From an uncultured Thalassotalea sp. (lineage in GTDB: Bacteria; Pseudomonadota; Gammaproteobacteria; Enterobacterales; Alteromonadaceae), in contig CANMZP010000018.1 of NCBI GenBank assembly GCA_947502355.1, forward strand, positions 23,203-87,202: DNA of 64,000 nt, in the 5' to 3' direction. Within the stretch, counting starts at the first letter, position 1, and the number at the start of each line of letters is the position of its first letter. The translations under genes and the position numbers were made by a program. The notes beneath the pieces were generated by a model that was given only the letters and a program-made list of their open reading frames with translations, made no database searches and was not told the DNA's origin. Shown here in pieces: positions 9,296 to 18,080 of the stretch.

Positions 9296-10042
9296 ATGAA
9301 ACCAGCATTAGGGTACAACGAACCTAAATTGCCGTTAAATTGGCATGATTTACCTAATGGTGAACACATTCGCAAGACGATTTGCCACGAACTGGATAAC
9401 TGGTGGCCACGTTTTTTTGGTTATCATTTGCTTAAATTAGGCGAACTGAGTGTTGAAATAGATAGCAAAGAGTCCCGCATACCCCATAAAGTGAATGTCG
9501 CTCGTTATTGTGAACAAAGCAATGTGATTGCCGATATTGATGATTTGCCGTTTCAGGAGCACAGTGTCGATGCCTGCCTGTTATCGCATTCGTTAGAATT
9601 TAATGTCGACCCGCATCATATTTTACGAGAAGCCGATCGCGTGCTCATTCCCAATGGGCACTTAATTATTACCGGCTATAACCCAGCAAGCTTGGCCGGA
9701 CTCAATAAAATCGTTCCCCTAAGGCGCAATTCGCTGCCATGGAATGGTCGTTTTTTTACGCCTATGCGTGTCAAAGACTGGTTAAATTTATTGGGCTATG
9801 AAATCTTATCGGATAAACGCTTTCTACACAGCACATTACATTCCCCCATCAAAACACAATCCTGGTGCTATCGTCATTGGCAAAAGTTTGCCGATAATTA
9901 TTTATCCAGTTTTGGCTCAGTGTACGTGATTGTGGCCAAAAAACGCGTTCATCCGTTAACGCCAATTCGGCCCAAATGGAAAATAAGACCCAATTTTCAA
10001 CCGGTAAAAGTCTCTACCCGAATCAGCGACAAAGTAAGTTAA
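9296..10042 (+). CDS. class I SAM-dependent methyltransferase, YafS-like
   Basis: A 248-residue putative methyltransferase. Recognisable parts are a degenerate motif I region followed by VIADIDDLPFQEHSVDACLLSHSLEF (motifs II and III) and READRVLIPNGHLIITGYNP (motif IV/V). The substrate is unknown. It lies opposite gloB, as E. coli yafS does, although the usual downstream rnhA is absent. I preferred ATG 9296 over an upstream in-frame start because the protein then begins with MKPALGYNEPKLP and the family has no extension. The following kinase gene begins within a few bases of its stop, so the two are probably co-transcribed. Confidence 0.85.
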   Translation: MKPALGYNEPKLPLNWHDLPNGEHIRKTICHELDNWWPRFFGYHLLKLGELSVEIDSKESRIPHKVNVARYCEQSNVIADIDDLPFQEHSVDACLLSHSLEFNVDPHHILREADRVLIPNGHLIITGYNPASLAGLNKIVPLRRNSLPWNGRFFTPMRVKDWLNLLGYEILSDKRFLHSTLHSPIKTQSWCYRHWQKFADNYLSSFGSVYVIVAKKRVHPLTPIRPKWKIRPNFQPVKVSTRISDKVS

Positions 10043-10045
10043 TTG

Positions 10046-11566
10046 ATGGCAAGTAAACATCTTACCGGGGAGCATTCGCCTTTATTTTTGGCCATTGATG
10101 TTGGCAGTCAATCAATGCGAGGCGCTATTATTAACACCGATGGTGATAGTGAAAGTTACCATGGCATTGATTACTCTGCTCAATTAACCGTGAACAAAGC
10201 CAGTAAGGCGGTTATGGCCGAATGGTTTTATGAACACTTGCAGGTTGTTATCAAGCAATTGCTGCAACAGGCAGCTGATAACGGCGTCAATGTTGAAAGA
10301 ATCACTTCGGTTTCATTAACAACGTTTCGTAACAGCATTGTTCTGCTAGACAAAAATAAGCAAACCATTACGCCTTTATCTATGTGGTCCGTAAGAGATA
10401 AAGCAAAAAATATTCCCCAGTTATCTTGGTATTGGCGTTTGTGTTTTTCACTGGCCAATATCGCCATGCCGATCATTGAAAGCCTACAAAAAATGCAGTC
10501 GGATGCGGCAATTAACCATATGATGGAGCAAGACCCTGAGTTATTCGACAAAACAGAGCATTTATTGCTTATTAGCGGCTACTTACATTTTCGATTAACC
10601 GGCGCTTTTATCGATTCACAGGCGAACATTGTTGGTTATGTGCCTTTTAATTATCGGTTAAAACGCTGGTATTCAAGTTGGGCATGGCAATTCCAGGCTC
10701 TGCGCGTGAAATCCAAGTGGTTTTGTATGCTTAAAAAGCCGGGTGACATCATTAAAGACACCGTGTTTTTATCTAATAATCTTGCAATGCAAGCAGGAGG
10801 TAATGCGCTTGAAAAACCACATGTAATGAAGTTGATTGCGGGTGCTGCGGATAAAACCTGTGAATTATTAGGGGCAGGGTGCGTTAACAATGGCCAAGTT
10901 CATTTAAGCTTGGGCAGTGCCATTACGGTCAGTGTACTAACCGATAAATTTATTGGCCCTAAACCATTATTTCCAGCCTATCCTTCATTCACCGACGATT
11001 TATATATTTGCGAAGTGCTGTTAGATAAAGGATTGATACTGTTTACCGAGTTTATCCATGTATATGGAGATGAAATTAGCAAAGATTTGCGTTTAAATCA
11101 TCACACTTGTGTCCTTGAAAGTCTTATCGTTTATATGCAAACACATCAGATAGATTGTGCGGATCTTATATTTGATTTAGAAAAAGCCGGGCAGGGGAAT
11201 GATTTTCAGCAATGCTTTAATCAGTCCATATCGTCATTTTCATTATATGAACTGTTTTTGGCGATGACGGATGCCTTGGTCTTGGGGATTGATGATGCCA
11301 TCAAGCAATTAGAAAAACGGTTGGGAAAATCATTTTCTAACATTCATGTTAGCGGAGGTGGGAGTCATTCAGATTGGTTGTTGAATAAGGTAAGTGAGCG
11401 CAGTCAGGTAAATCTAATGGTAAGTACAGATAAACAACCTGGCGTATTAGGTGCAGCAATCATAAGCGCCGTAGGTATGGGCGTTTATAAAGATTACACA
11501 CAAGCCACCGCGAACATGGTTAAGCCAGGTAAACTTATTACTTATGCACAGCATCATTCTGACTAA
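10046..11566 (+). CDS. FGGY-family carbohydrate kinase
   Basis: A 506-residue sugar-kinase-fold protein. The N-terminal ATP loop is AIDVGSQSMRGAI and the C-terminal actin-like ATPase lobe has HVSGGGSHSDWLL and GVLGAAIISAVGMG. In this family D-xylulose, glycerol, ribulose and similar polyols are phosphorylated; the substrate cannot be told from sequence, and no transporter or sugar isomerase lies nearby. A TTG at 10043 abuts the stop of the methyltransferase gene, but ATG 10046 is the simpler start. The close coupling with a yafS-like methyltransferase is unexplained. Confidence 0.85.
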   Translation: MASKHLTGEHSPLFLAIDVGSQSMRGAIINTDGDSESYHGIDYSAQLTVNKASKAVMAEWFYEHLQVVIKQLLQQAADNGVNVERITSVSLTTFRNSIVLLDKNKQTITPLSMWSVRDKAKNIPQLSWYWRLCFSLANIAMPIIESLQKMQSDAAINHMMEQDPELFDKTEHLLLISGYLHFRLTGAFIDSQANIVGYVPFNYRLKRWYSSWAWQFQALRVKSKWFCMLKKPGDIIKDTVFLSNNLAMQAGGNALEKPHVMKLIAGAADKTCELLGAGCVNNGQVHLSLGSAITVSVLTDKFIGPKPLFPAYPSFTDDLYICEVLLDKGLILFTEFIHVYGDEISKDLRLNHHTCVLESLIVYMQTHQIDCADLIFDLEKAGQGNDFQQCFNQSISSFSLYELFLAMTDALVLGIDDAIKQLEKRLGKSFSNIHVSGGGSHSDWLLNKVSERSQVNLMVSTDKQPGVLGAAIISAVGMGVYKDYTQATANMVKPGKLITYAQHHSD

Positions 11567-11574
11567 CCATTTAT

Positions 11575-11690
11575 CATAGACAGTCTATGTAATTAGACCA
11601 ACAAGTACCTGCATTTAACCTAGACAGTCTATGTAATTAGACTAACAAGTACCTGCATTTAACATAGACAGTCTATGTAATTGGTCGAAG
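11575..11690. repeat. 44-bp tandem repeats carrying a palindrome, upstream cluster
   Basis: Three tandem units have period 44. In each, TAGACAGTCTA starts at 11621 and 11665, with the first copy at 11577. The core is the odd palindrome CATAGAC-A-GTCTATG. The second copy has CC for CA, and the third unit drifts after the palindrome. Units also share the downstream AAGTACCTGCATTTAAC. The cluster lies between the FGGY kinase gene and the yccS-like gene, and the same palindrome recurs at 14041-14113. Confidence 0.9.
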
Positions 11691-11848
11691 AAATACCTGT
11701 GTAAAAAAGTTCGATGATTGCTATATTAGAAAACAAGTTTATTAAATTGTTACAATGACAGTAATGAGAACGCCGGCTTACTGATTTTACATTACTTTCT
11801 TTGTAAGCCTCTTTATAATAAGGTTTTTTATATCCTTACGGATCTTGT

Positions 11849-14047
11849 GTGAAATTAATTCGTCTTTATTGGACCAACAATACGTTCAACTACAGTGCAT
11901 TAATGCTCATTACTTTATTGGGTGTTGTCATTCCTGCCTGGCATTTCAAACATTTTTACCTGATAACACCGTTAACCTTAGGTGTTATCGCGGCGGCCAT
12001 TGCCGAAAGTCACGATTATATATTTGGCCGACTCAAGGCCATCATCTTTACCCTTATTTGCTTTGCTATTGCCGCATTCTCAATTGAAATTCTGTTTCCG
12101 TGGCCGATTTTATTTGCCATAGGGTTATTTGGCTCAACATTTTTATTTATTATGTTGGGGGCTATTGGCCCCAAGTATGCGAGCATTACTTTTGGTGCCT
12201 TGATGATCGCCATCTATGCCATGCTGGGCGCCGAGTCGAGCAGCAATATTTGGGAACAACCTGTATTGTTATTACTAGGCGCTGCTTGGTATTATTTTGT
12301 CTCCATGCTTTGGCAAATGTTGTGGCCATTGCAACCCGTGCAGCAAAGCATGAGCACTTTATTTTTAGATTTGGCTGATTATTTAGAGTCGAAAAGTGCG
12401 CTATTTTACCCCAGTTTTCAAATCAACATTCAAAACAAACGGTTAGAGGAAACCCGCAAAAATGCGCTTATTGTTGAATCATTAGAGCATTGCAAACAAC
12501 TACTGATTAATCGTTCTCGCTCGGTAAAAGGCCATGTTGATGGCCCCAGTGACCGGTTTTTAAATTTATACTTTATTGCTCAGGACATTCATGAAAGGGC
12601 CAGCTCGTCACATTTTAAATATCAGGATTTGGCGAAAAAGTTTAATCGAAGCGACTTATTATTTCGTTTCCAACATTTATTAAATACGCAGGCCAAGTCG
12701 TGTCGTCAAATTGCTCATTCTTTTCGTTATAACACCCAATATGAGCACAGCGAAGATGCTGTTGTTGCCTTAGATGATCTGCAAGAATCTTTGTATTATC
12801 TTTTGAAAGAGCATGCGCTTGATGGTGAGTCGCGTTCGCAAATTAGAGAATTATTTAATAATTTGTCGATGATTGAAAAGCAATTAACCATGGTTAATAA
12901 CCCGGACTTATTGGAAACCAATGAGGACACCGAGCTTTACAACACCGAGCCTAAAACGCTAAAACAAATGTGGGGAAAAATTCGCGAAAACTTAACCTTA
13001 AATTCGCCTTTATATCGCCATGCTTTACGTTTATCAACAGCCTTAACTCTCGGCTATGGTATTATTATTGGCTTTCAAATTGAACACGGTTACTGGATTT
13101 TATTAACCATTTTATTTGTTTGCCAACCCAACTTTAGTGCCACCCAATCAAAGTTTGTAGACCGCACCATTGGTACCGTATTAGGCCTATTTATTGGTGT
13201 GCCACTGCTAACCGTTTTTCCTTCACAAGAAAGTCAGCTGCTATTTATTGTTCTTACTGGTGTGGCCTTTTTTGCGTTTCGTTTAAATAATTACCGCTTT
13301 GCTACGGTGTATATCACCTTGTTAGTGCTATTTTGTTTTAATCAATTAGGGGAAGGGTATGCGGTTGTAATTCCACGCCTTATTGATACCTTTATTGGTT
13401 GTGTTATTTCGGTCTTGGCCATCCGCTATTTTTTACCGGACTGGGAATCTAGACGCATTCCAATTGCAATGGCTCAAGCGTTAAGTTCGAATCAGGATTA
13501 TTTGTCCAAAATCATTAGCCAATATGGAGAGGGTAAAAGAGATAACCTTAATTATCGTGTTGCCCGTCGCAACGCTCATAGCCAGGATGCTAATTTAAGT
13601 GCGACAATACATCGCATGCTAATGGAGCCAGATAAATACCAATTGTCATCCGATGCTTGTTTTCGATTTTTAACGTTAAGCCATGTATTGCTTAGTTATG
13701 TGTCAGCATTAGGGGCACACAGGGCAAAAATAACCGATGAACAAACCCACATGTTAATATTAGACACCCACAGAGTGATCAATAAAACCTTATCGGATGT
13801 AATACAGCGTATCGCAAATCCACAGCCGCAAGTTGATAATGAGTGCGATAAGTTACAGTTTTTACCGAAACTATACTCACTAGAAGCGCAATTAACCCAG
13901 TGGAAGGACGTTGAAACAAATGATCCTAACCAAACTTTGCGCTTGGTCTTACAGCAGTTGCATTTAATTTATTCGCTTTTACCCGAATTATCGACACTAT
14001 CAATCGAATTAACGGAAGAACCTGACCTAGTCAAACAAAATACATAG
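11849..14047 (+). CDS. YccS/FUSC-family inner-membrane protein
   Basis: A 732-residue integral membrane protein of the YccS/YhfK (FUSC, aromatic-acid-exporter-like) family, similar in length to E. coli YccS. The layout is five or six N-terminal membrane segments (about 16-150), a long cytoplasmic helical region (about 165-385), a second membrane cluster (about 395-520, including LRLSTALTLGYGIIIGFQIEHGYWILLTILFVCQPN cut by the usual FUSC turn) and a soluble C-terminus. The start is GTG 11849. Transport is inferred from the family; no substrate is known. The gene is enclosed by two arrays of the same palindrome, and its TAG stop lies inside the first downstream copy. Confidence 0.88.
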   Translation: MKLIRLYWTNNTFNYSALMLITLLGVVIPAWHFKHFYLITPLTLGVIAAAIAESHDYIFGRLKAIIFTLICFAIAAFSIEILFPWPILFAIGLFGSTFLFIMLGAIGPKYASITFGALMIAIYAMLGAESSSNIWEQPVLLLLGAAWYYFVSMLWQMLWPLQPVQQSMSTLFLDLADYLESKSALFYPSFQINIQNKRLEETRKNALIVESLEHCKQLLINRSRSVKGHVDGPSDRFLNLYFIAQDIHERASSSHFKYQDLAKKFNRSDLLFRFQHLLNTQAKSCRQIAHSFRYNTQYEHSEDAVVALDDLQESLYYLLKEHALDGESRSQIRELFNNLSMIEKQLTMVNNPDLLETNEDTELYNTEPKTLKQMWGKIRENLTLNSPLYRHALRLSTALTLGYGIIIGFQIEHGYWILLTILFVCQPNFSATQSKFVDRTIGTVLGLFIGVPLLTVFPSQESQLLFIVLTGVAFFAFRLNNYRFATVYITLLVLFCFNQLGEGYAVVIPRLIDTFIGCVISVLAIRYFLPDWESRRIPIAMAQALSSNQDYLSKIISQYGEGKRDNLNYRVARRNAHSQDANLSATIHRMLMEPDKYQLSSDACFRFLTLSHVLLSYVSALGAHRAKITDEQTHMLILDTHRVINKTLSDVIQRIANPQPQVDNECDKLQFLPKLYSLEAQLTQWKDVETNDPNQTLRLVLQQLHLIYSLLPELSTLSIELTEEPDLVKQNT

Positions 14048-14113
14048 ACAGTCTATGTAAACAAAATTACATAGACAGTCTATGTAAACAAAATTACATA
14101 GACAGTCTATGTA
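14041..14113. repeat. 27-bp tandem repeats carrying a palindrome, downstream cluster
   Basis: Three perfect copies of TACATAGACAGTCTATGTA (14041-14059, 14068-14086, 14095-14113) are separated by the 8-base spacer AACAAAAT. Each copy is a palindrome of 9-bp arms with a central A. The core is identical to the array upstream of the yccS-like gene, but here the period is 27 rather than 44. The first copy contains the stop codon of the yccS-like gene. Confidence 0.95.
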
Positions 14114-14196
14114 AACGGGTTTTGATGGACAGTTTGATGCAACATGGTTAAATTACCCCAATTAACTCAGCAAATATGACAGAGGCATTTTTAATT

Positions 14197-14955
14197 ATGC
14201 AACGTAAAGCATTCAGTCAGTTACTTAATGAAGTACTGCAACCGGATCGTATTAAGGACTTCTGTCCAAATGGTCTGCAGGTTCAAGGCCGTGAACAAAT
14301 TAAGAAGATCGTTACGGGGGTTACCGCCAGTCAGGCATTACTTGATGCGGCAGTTGCCAAAGGCGCAGATACGATTTTGGTTCATCATGGCTATTTTTGG
14401 AAAAATGAGCCTTACAATATTACCGGCATGAAATACAATCGCATAAAGACATTATTAGATAATAATATTAATTTGTTCGCCTATCATTTGCCGTTAGACA
14501 TTCATGAAACGTTGGGCAATAACGCCCAATTAGCTAAACTATTAGGCATTGAAATTACAGGTCCTCTGGAGCTCGGTAATCCCGTGTCGGTTGCTATTCA
14601 GGGGGAATTTTCTGAGCCAATCGACGCTCAAGCGCTGAACCAGTTAATTGGTCAAAACCTTAATCGACCCGCATTGCACATCAGCAGCTCATCGAACAAA
14701 CCGATTAAGACGGTAGCCTGGTGTACTGGTGGTGGTCAGGGCTACATTGAATTAGCAGCAGAGCAGGGTATTGATGCCTTTATTAGTGGCGAAGTGTCTG
14801 AGCAAACAACGCATGTGGCCAAAGAAATGGATATCCACTTTTTTGCCGCAGGGCATCACGCCACTGAGCGCTATGGGGTTAAAGCTTTAGGTGAGTTTTT
14901 AGCAAGTGAACATGGTTTTGATGTTGAGTTTGTTGATATTGATAATCCGGTCTAG
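14197..14955 (+). CDS. Nif3-like dinuclear metal-centre hexameric protein (YbgI family)
   Basis: A 252-residue DUF34/NIF3 protein closely resembling E. coli YbgI: FCPNGLQVQG, KIVTGVTASQALLDAAV, ADTILVHHGYFWK (metal-binding HHG), YHLPLDIHETLGNNAQLA, WCTGGGQGYIE, DAFISGEVSEQT and FAAGHHATERYGV. Family members form toroidal hexamers with two metals per subunit; the biochemical role is unsettled. I chose ATG 14197, giving MQRKAFSQLLNEVL, aligned with the YbgI start and preceded by AGAGG; an in-frame ATG at 14176 would add seven residues. It is followed by a terminator shared with the Bat operon. Confidence 0.93.
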   Translation: MQRKAFSQLLNEVLQPDRIKDFCPNGLQVQGREQIKKIVTGVTASQALLDAAVAKGADTILVHHGYFWKNEPYNITGMKYNRIKTLLDNNINLFAYHLPLDIHETLGNNAQLAKLLGIEITGPLELGNPVSVAIQGEFSEPIDAQALNQLIGQNLNRPALHISSSSNKPIKTVAWCTGGGQGYIELAAEQGIDAFISGEVSEQTTHVAKEMDIHFFAAGHHATERYGVKALGEFLASEHGFDVEFVDIDNPV

Positions 14956-14985
14956 TTTTTTACTTATTAGGCAAACTACTCATAT

Positions 14986-15024
14986 AAAAAGACGCGATAC
15001 CCTTTGGATATCGCGTCTTTTTTC
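14986..15024. terminator. bidirectional terminator
   Basis: GACGCGATA/TATCGCGTC (14991-14999 with 15009-15017) is flanked by A5 on the left and T6 on the right, so it serves both the nif3-like gene (+) and the end of the Bat operon (-). Confidence 0.88.
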
Positions 15025-15044
15025 GTGTGGTCAGTACTTAACGT

Positions 15045-16385
15045 TTAATGCTTATTCAGGTCGATGAAATCGTCCATATCAAAATCTTTATCTGAAGATT
15101 TGCGTTTCGTGTTTTTTGATAAACTTAATAACGTTTTCGCTTCAATAAGGCTAATCGTTGTATTGGCATCTGGTTTTTGCTCAACAAACGCTAGGTTGAA
15201 TAAGCGGTGTAATACTTCCAGTTTTTCAGACTCATTAGCAAATAAACGCGTCAAATCTTTTGTGCTGTTATCACTGACATCATAACGCATGTAAAGATAA
15301 TGACAGGCACTACGGAACTGCTTTTGGCTAACCGATTTAATAAACAGTTTGTTTACTTGGCGTTGCTCATATTTAGTAAGCTTTTTATAAGCATTAATCA
15401 ACGTCCGGTAATGACGCAATAACAGCACGATTAACCATAAACCCAATAGGATAATCGCAAGGTAAAGCATGGCTTTTGCTGGAGAAAAATTAAAGTTCTT
15501 AATGTCATCTACGGCTTTTTCAATGCCTGTTTTGCCCACCACGGTCCAGGTATATTCGTCAATGGTGACTTCTTCAAGTTCGTTAAACTGGGTATTAAAC
15601 CAATAAAACGTTTGTTTTGGGATGGTGAAAGTACCAGCCGATTCGAAGAAATACGTAAAAGACTCTTTTCGCTTACCGACTATCATGCCGCGGTCGGTTT
15701 GATCAATTACCTCTGCAGGTTTTCGGTACACTTTTACGCCAGGTAAGTTTACATCAGCTAAGACTGGTAGCATCATGCCGGGAGAATCATCAACCGTCAT
15801 TGAAATGGTTTGCGTAATGGCATCACCCACCTTGTACTGGTCTTTTTTAGCCACTTCAAAATCGACATTAATGCTGTAATGACCACTGACCACGTATTGA
15901 TCTTTTTCGTCAACACCTGGTGGCAATTCAACTAAAATTTCCATTGGCTCAGTATAAAGCACCGTTTCATAGGTATTACCGGCATTATTATTTGCCGATA
16001 CAGCGACTTCAAAAGCGGGAATGAACAATGGGCCGGCTTTCATTGGGTAAAAGGTAATGTCCCGAGTTTGTGTCGTCCAGGTTTGATAATTGATTTTACG
16101 CGTACTGTTAATGGCAAAATCACTGGTGGTTAATACCACGGCATTATCAATATCAACTTGTCCAAGGCGAGTCCCTTTACTAAACCAACGATTGGTTAAA
16201 ACCGTCATCGAAATCGTTACTGGCTGTTTGGCATAAATGGTGCCTTCAGTCAGGAGTTTGGTTTCTATGATCAACTCACTTTCGTCAGACTGGCTTTCGG
16301 CGTTAGCCTCACTGTTGCAAAGCGAACACGCAAGTAGGAGGGCAAACGTTAGCGCCGTTGTCATTTTATTTAATAAACTGCTCAT
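15045..16385 (-). CDS. BatD-like protein
   Basis: A 446-residue protein with an N-terminal signal peptide (hydrophobic stretch ALTFALLLACSLC), a long beta-rich extracytoplasmic region in which repeated Ig-like segments are plausible (TISMTVL..., TQTISMTVDD), one membrane helix near 305-325 (LYLAIILLGLWLIVLLL) and a cytoplasmic tail. This layout and its place at the end of a moxR-DUF58-vWA operon identify BatD. Bat genes are linked to oxygen and stress tolerance in some bacteria, and the proteins are thought to form a membrane complex with the vWA proteins. The precise role here is inferred. Confidence 0.85.
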   Translation of the reverse strand: MSSLLNKMTTALTFALLLACSLCNSEANAESQSDESELIIETKLLTEGTIYAKQPVTISMTVLTNRWFSKGTRLGQVDIDNAVVLTTSDFAINSTRKINYQTWTTQTRDITFYPMKAGPLFIPAFEVAVSANNNAGNTYETVLYTEPMEILVELPPGVDEKDQYVVSGHYSINVDFEVAKKDQYKVGDAITQTISMTVDDSPGMMLPVLADVNLPGVKVYRKPAEVIDQTDRGMIVGKRKESFTYFFESAGTFTIPKQTFYWFNTQFNELEEVTIDEYTWTVVGKTGIEKAVDDIKNFNFSPAKAMLYLAIILLGLWLIVLLLRHYRTLINAYKKLTKYEQRQVNKLFIKSVSQKQFRSACHYLYMRYDVSDNSTKDLTRLFANESEKLEVLHRLFNLAFVEQKPDANTTISLIEAKTLLSLSKNTKRKSSDKDFDMDDFIDLNKH

Positions 16386-16386
16386 C

Positions 16387-17118
16387 TTAGTTACTACTCG
16401 GCTGTTGTGCTGGTGGTTGCTCAGATTGATTATTCAATTGCATTAAGAACTTTTGCGATAAAAATCGACCAGGATCCTTTTGCACTTGTCTTAACCACAT
16501 TTCATTTAACGACTTATCACGTAACAACTCTTCAGCGCTTAGCTGTTTCACTTGTGCTTTAGGCGCTTCTTTCTTTTCTGCACCTTCACCACGTTGTGGG
16601 TCATCGTCTAGATCTTTAGGGCTGTCGCCTTCTTCCGGTTTCTGACTTTCAGACATGCGATTATTGTTTTCAATGATCTCATGTAAAATAGCCCGGTTGT
16701 GCGCCGCACCCTCATGCTCAGGGTATTTTATTAAAATTGCATCATACAAGTCTCTGGCTTTTACATAACGTTGCGCATGAGCGATGGCATTTGCTTTTGC
16801 AAATAGCGCATTAACCTCGTTGAATTGACCATATAAAATCGCAGAATTATCGAATTCTTCAGCACCATATAGGCTGAAAGCCTGCCAGCGCGTATTGTTA
16901 AACCGATTACTGGCGTCTTGAAAGTAACCCAGTTTGAACAGGATAATGCCTTGCTGATCGCGTGTTAACCAAATGTCGGCCATTTTTTGTGGCTTAAAAA
17001 TAGTAAACGCAATAGCAGCAATAACGATTAACAAGAGTCCTTTGGTTTTGTACTTTTGATACTTTGCCATTAAAGGCTTTAACCAAGCCGGTGTTTTAGG
17101 TTGTGAAATAATTACCAT
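16387..17118 (-). CDS. TPR-containing BatC-like protein
   Basis: A 243-residue protein with one N-terminal membrane helix (LLLIVIAAIAFTIF), TPR-like helices in the middle (ILFKLGYFQDASNRF; ANAIAHAQRYVKARDLYDAIL) and a charged, proline- and glutamate-rich C-terminus that fits BatC. I placed the start at ATG 17118: it overlaps the stop of the preceding vWA gene in ATGGTAA, the usual sign of translational coupling. A longer start at 17145 would overlap that gene by 34 bases. The stop lies one base before the batD start codon. Confidence 0.82.
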   Translation of the reverse strand: MVIISQPKTPAWLKPLMAKYQKYKTKGLLLIVIAAIAFTIFKPQKMADIWLTRDQQGIILFKLGYFQDASNRFNNTRWQAFSLYGAEEFDNSAILYGQFNEVNALFAKANAIAHAQRYVKARDLYDAILIKYPEHEGAAHNRAILHEIIENNNRMSESQKPEEGDSPKDLDDDPQRGEGAEKKEAPKAQVKQLSAEELLRDKSLNEMWLRQVQKDPGRFLSQKFLMQLNNQSEQPPAQQPSSN

Positions 17119-18080
17119 GAGATAGTCCAACCTTTTCGAAACCAAAATAAATATATAACCGCCAATAACACAATAAGTGGATAGCTTGATTCAAACCAAG
17201 GTCTGGCAGCGTCATCAACAATCACTAAGTTATTTTCAATGTATTGATTAACACGGTCTACATCTTCAGCGGTATCTGACATACGAATAAAGCGGCCGTT
17301 GCTTTCGTCAACGAGGTTGTCAATATTGTCTTCTTGCATGGCTATAATGTTGCTACCGGTATCACCAGATAGCTCGCTGGCCGTTTTACCTACTGCCCAA
17401 TAAACCAATTGATGGTTTTGCTCATCGAAAAAATCACCAAACTTAAGGGCGGTTTCTGAATGTGCGCCATCACCAATCATTAATAACGTACCTGGCACTT
17501 GCGTTGGGTCTAATAATCTCTTGGTTAACGGCAAGACATTTTCTGGCGCTTTACCGGTTAATGGCATCATGTTCGACTCAAGAGAGTCCAAAAAGTGACG
17601 GATCATTTCACGGTCATTAGTAATTGGCATCACTACATGCGCACTGCCTGAAAAGGCAATTAATGCGGTGTTGGTATCACCTCTAAGCTCTAAAAGCTCA
17701 TTAACTTTTTGCTTGGCTCTAAGTAAACGCGACGGTTGTACATCCGACTGGTCCATCGTTTCGGATAAATCCAAAGCAATGATCAACGCAGAATTGTCTT
17801 CTGTAAATGGCGATGGTTGTTGTTTCCATGTCGGTCCTGCCAAAATGATGGTACCTAAAACAATGGATATTTTGGCAAAGTTAATGGGTGAGACCAATTT
17901 TTTACGGTTACCTTCAACGGTGACCGCAGCGAGCATTTCTTCACTCATGACGTTTTTCCAGCGATTGAAAAAATCATCACCCTCGACGGCGTACTTCAGT
18001 AAAAAGTACATCGCTAGACCAACAGCAAACCACTCAGGTCGAAGAAAGTGGAAATGTTGAAATTGCATAATATCAATCAT
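17112..18080 (-). CDS. vWA domain-containing protein, BatB-like
   Basis: A 322-residue protein with an N-terminal membrane segment, a second hydrophobic stretch near 70-85, a von Willebrand factor A domain with an intact MIDAS (DLSET near residue 106; later threonine and aspartate in the NDRE and GDGAHS segments) and a C-terminal helix (YPLIVLLAVIYLFWF). It is one of two adjacent vWA proteins in the operon. Its start overlaps the preceding gene by eight bases. Membrane location and metal-dependent protein binding are inferred from the family. Confidence 0.88.
   Translation of the reverse strand: MIDIMQFQHFHFLRPEWFAVGLAMYFLLKYAVEGDDFFNRWKNVMSEEMLAAVTVEGNRKKLVSPINFAKISIVLGTIILAGPTWKQQPSPFTEDNSALIIALDLSETMDQSDVQPSRLLRAKQKVNELLELRGDTNTALIAFSGSAHVVMPITNDREMIRHFLDSLESNMMPLTGKAPENVLPLTKRLLDPTQVPGTLLMIGDGAHSETALKFGDFFDEQNHQLVYWAVGKTASELSGDTGSNIIAMQEDNIDNLVDESNGRFIRMSDTAEDVDRVNQYIENNLVIVDDAARPWFESSYPLIVLLAVIYLFWFRKGWTISW

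Noticed and set aside
11575..14113. The palindromic repeats as a CRISPR array
   Set aside because: The intervals between palindromes are themselves repeated rather than unique spacers, there are only three units per cluster, and no cas gene is present.
16387..17145. BatC start at 17145
   Set aside because: ATG 17118 overlaps the upstream stop codon in a coupled ATGGTAA arrangement and removes a 34-base overlap.
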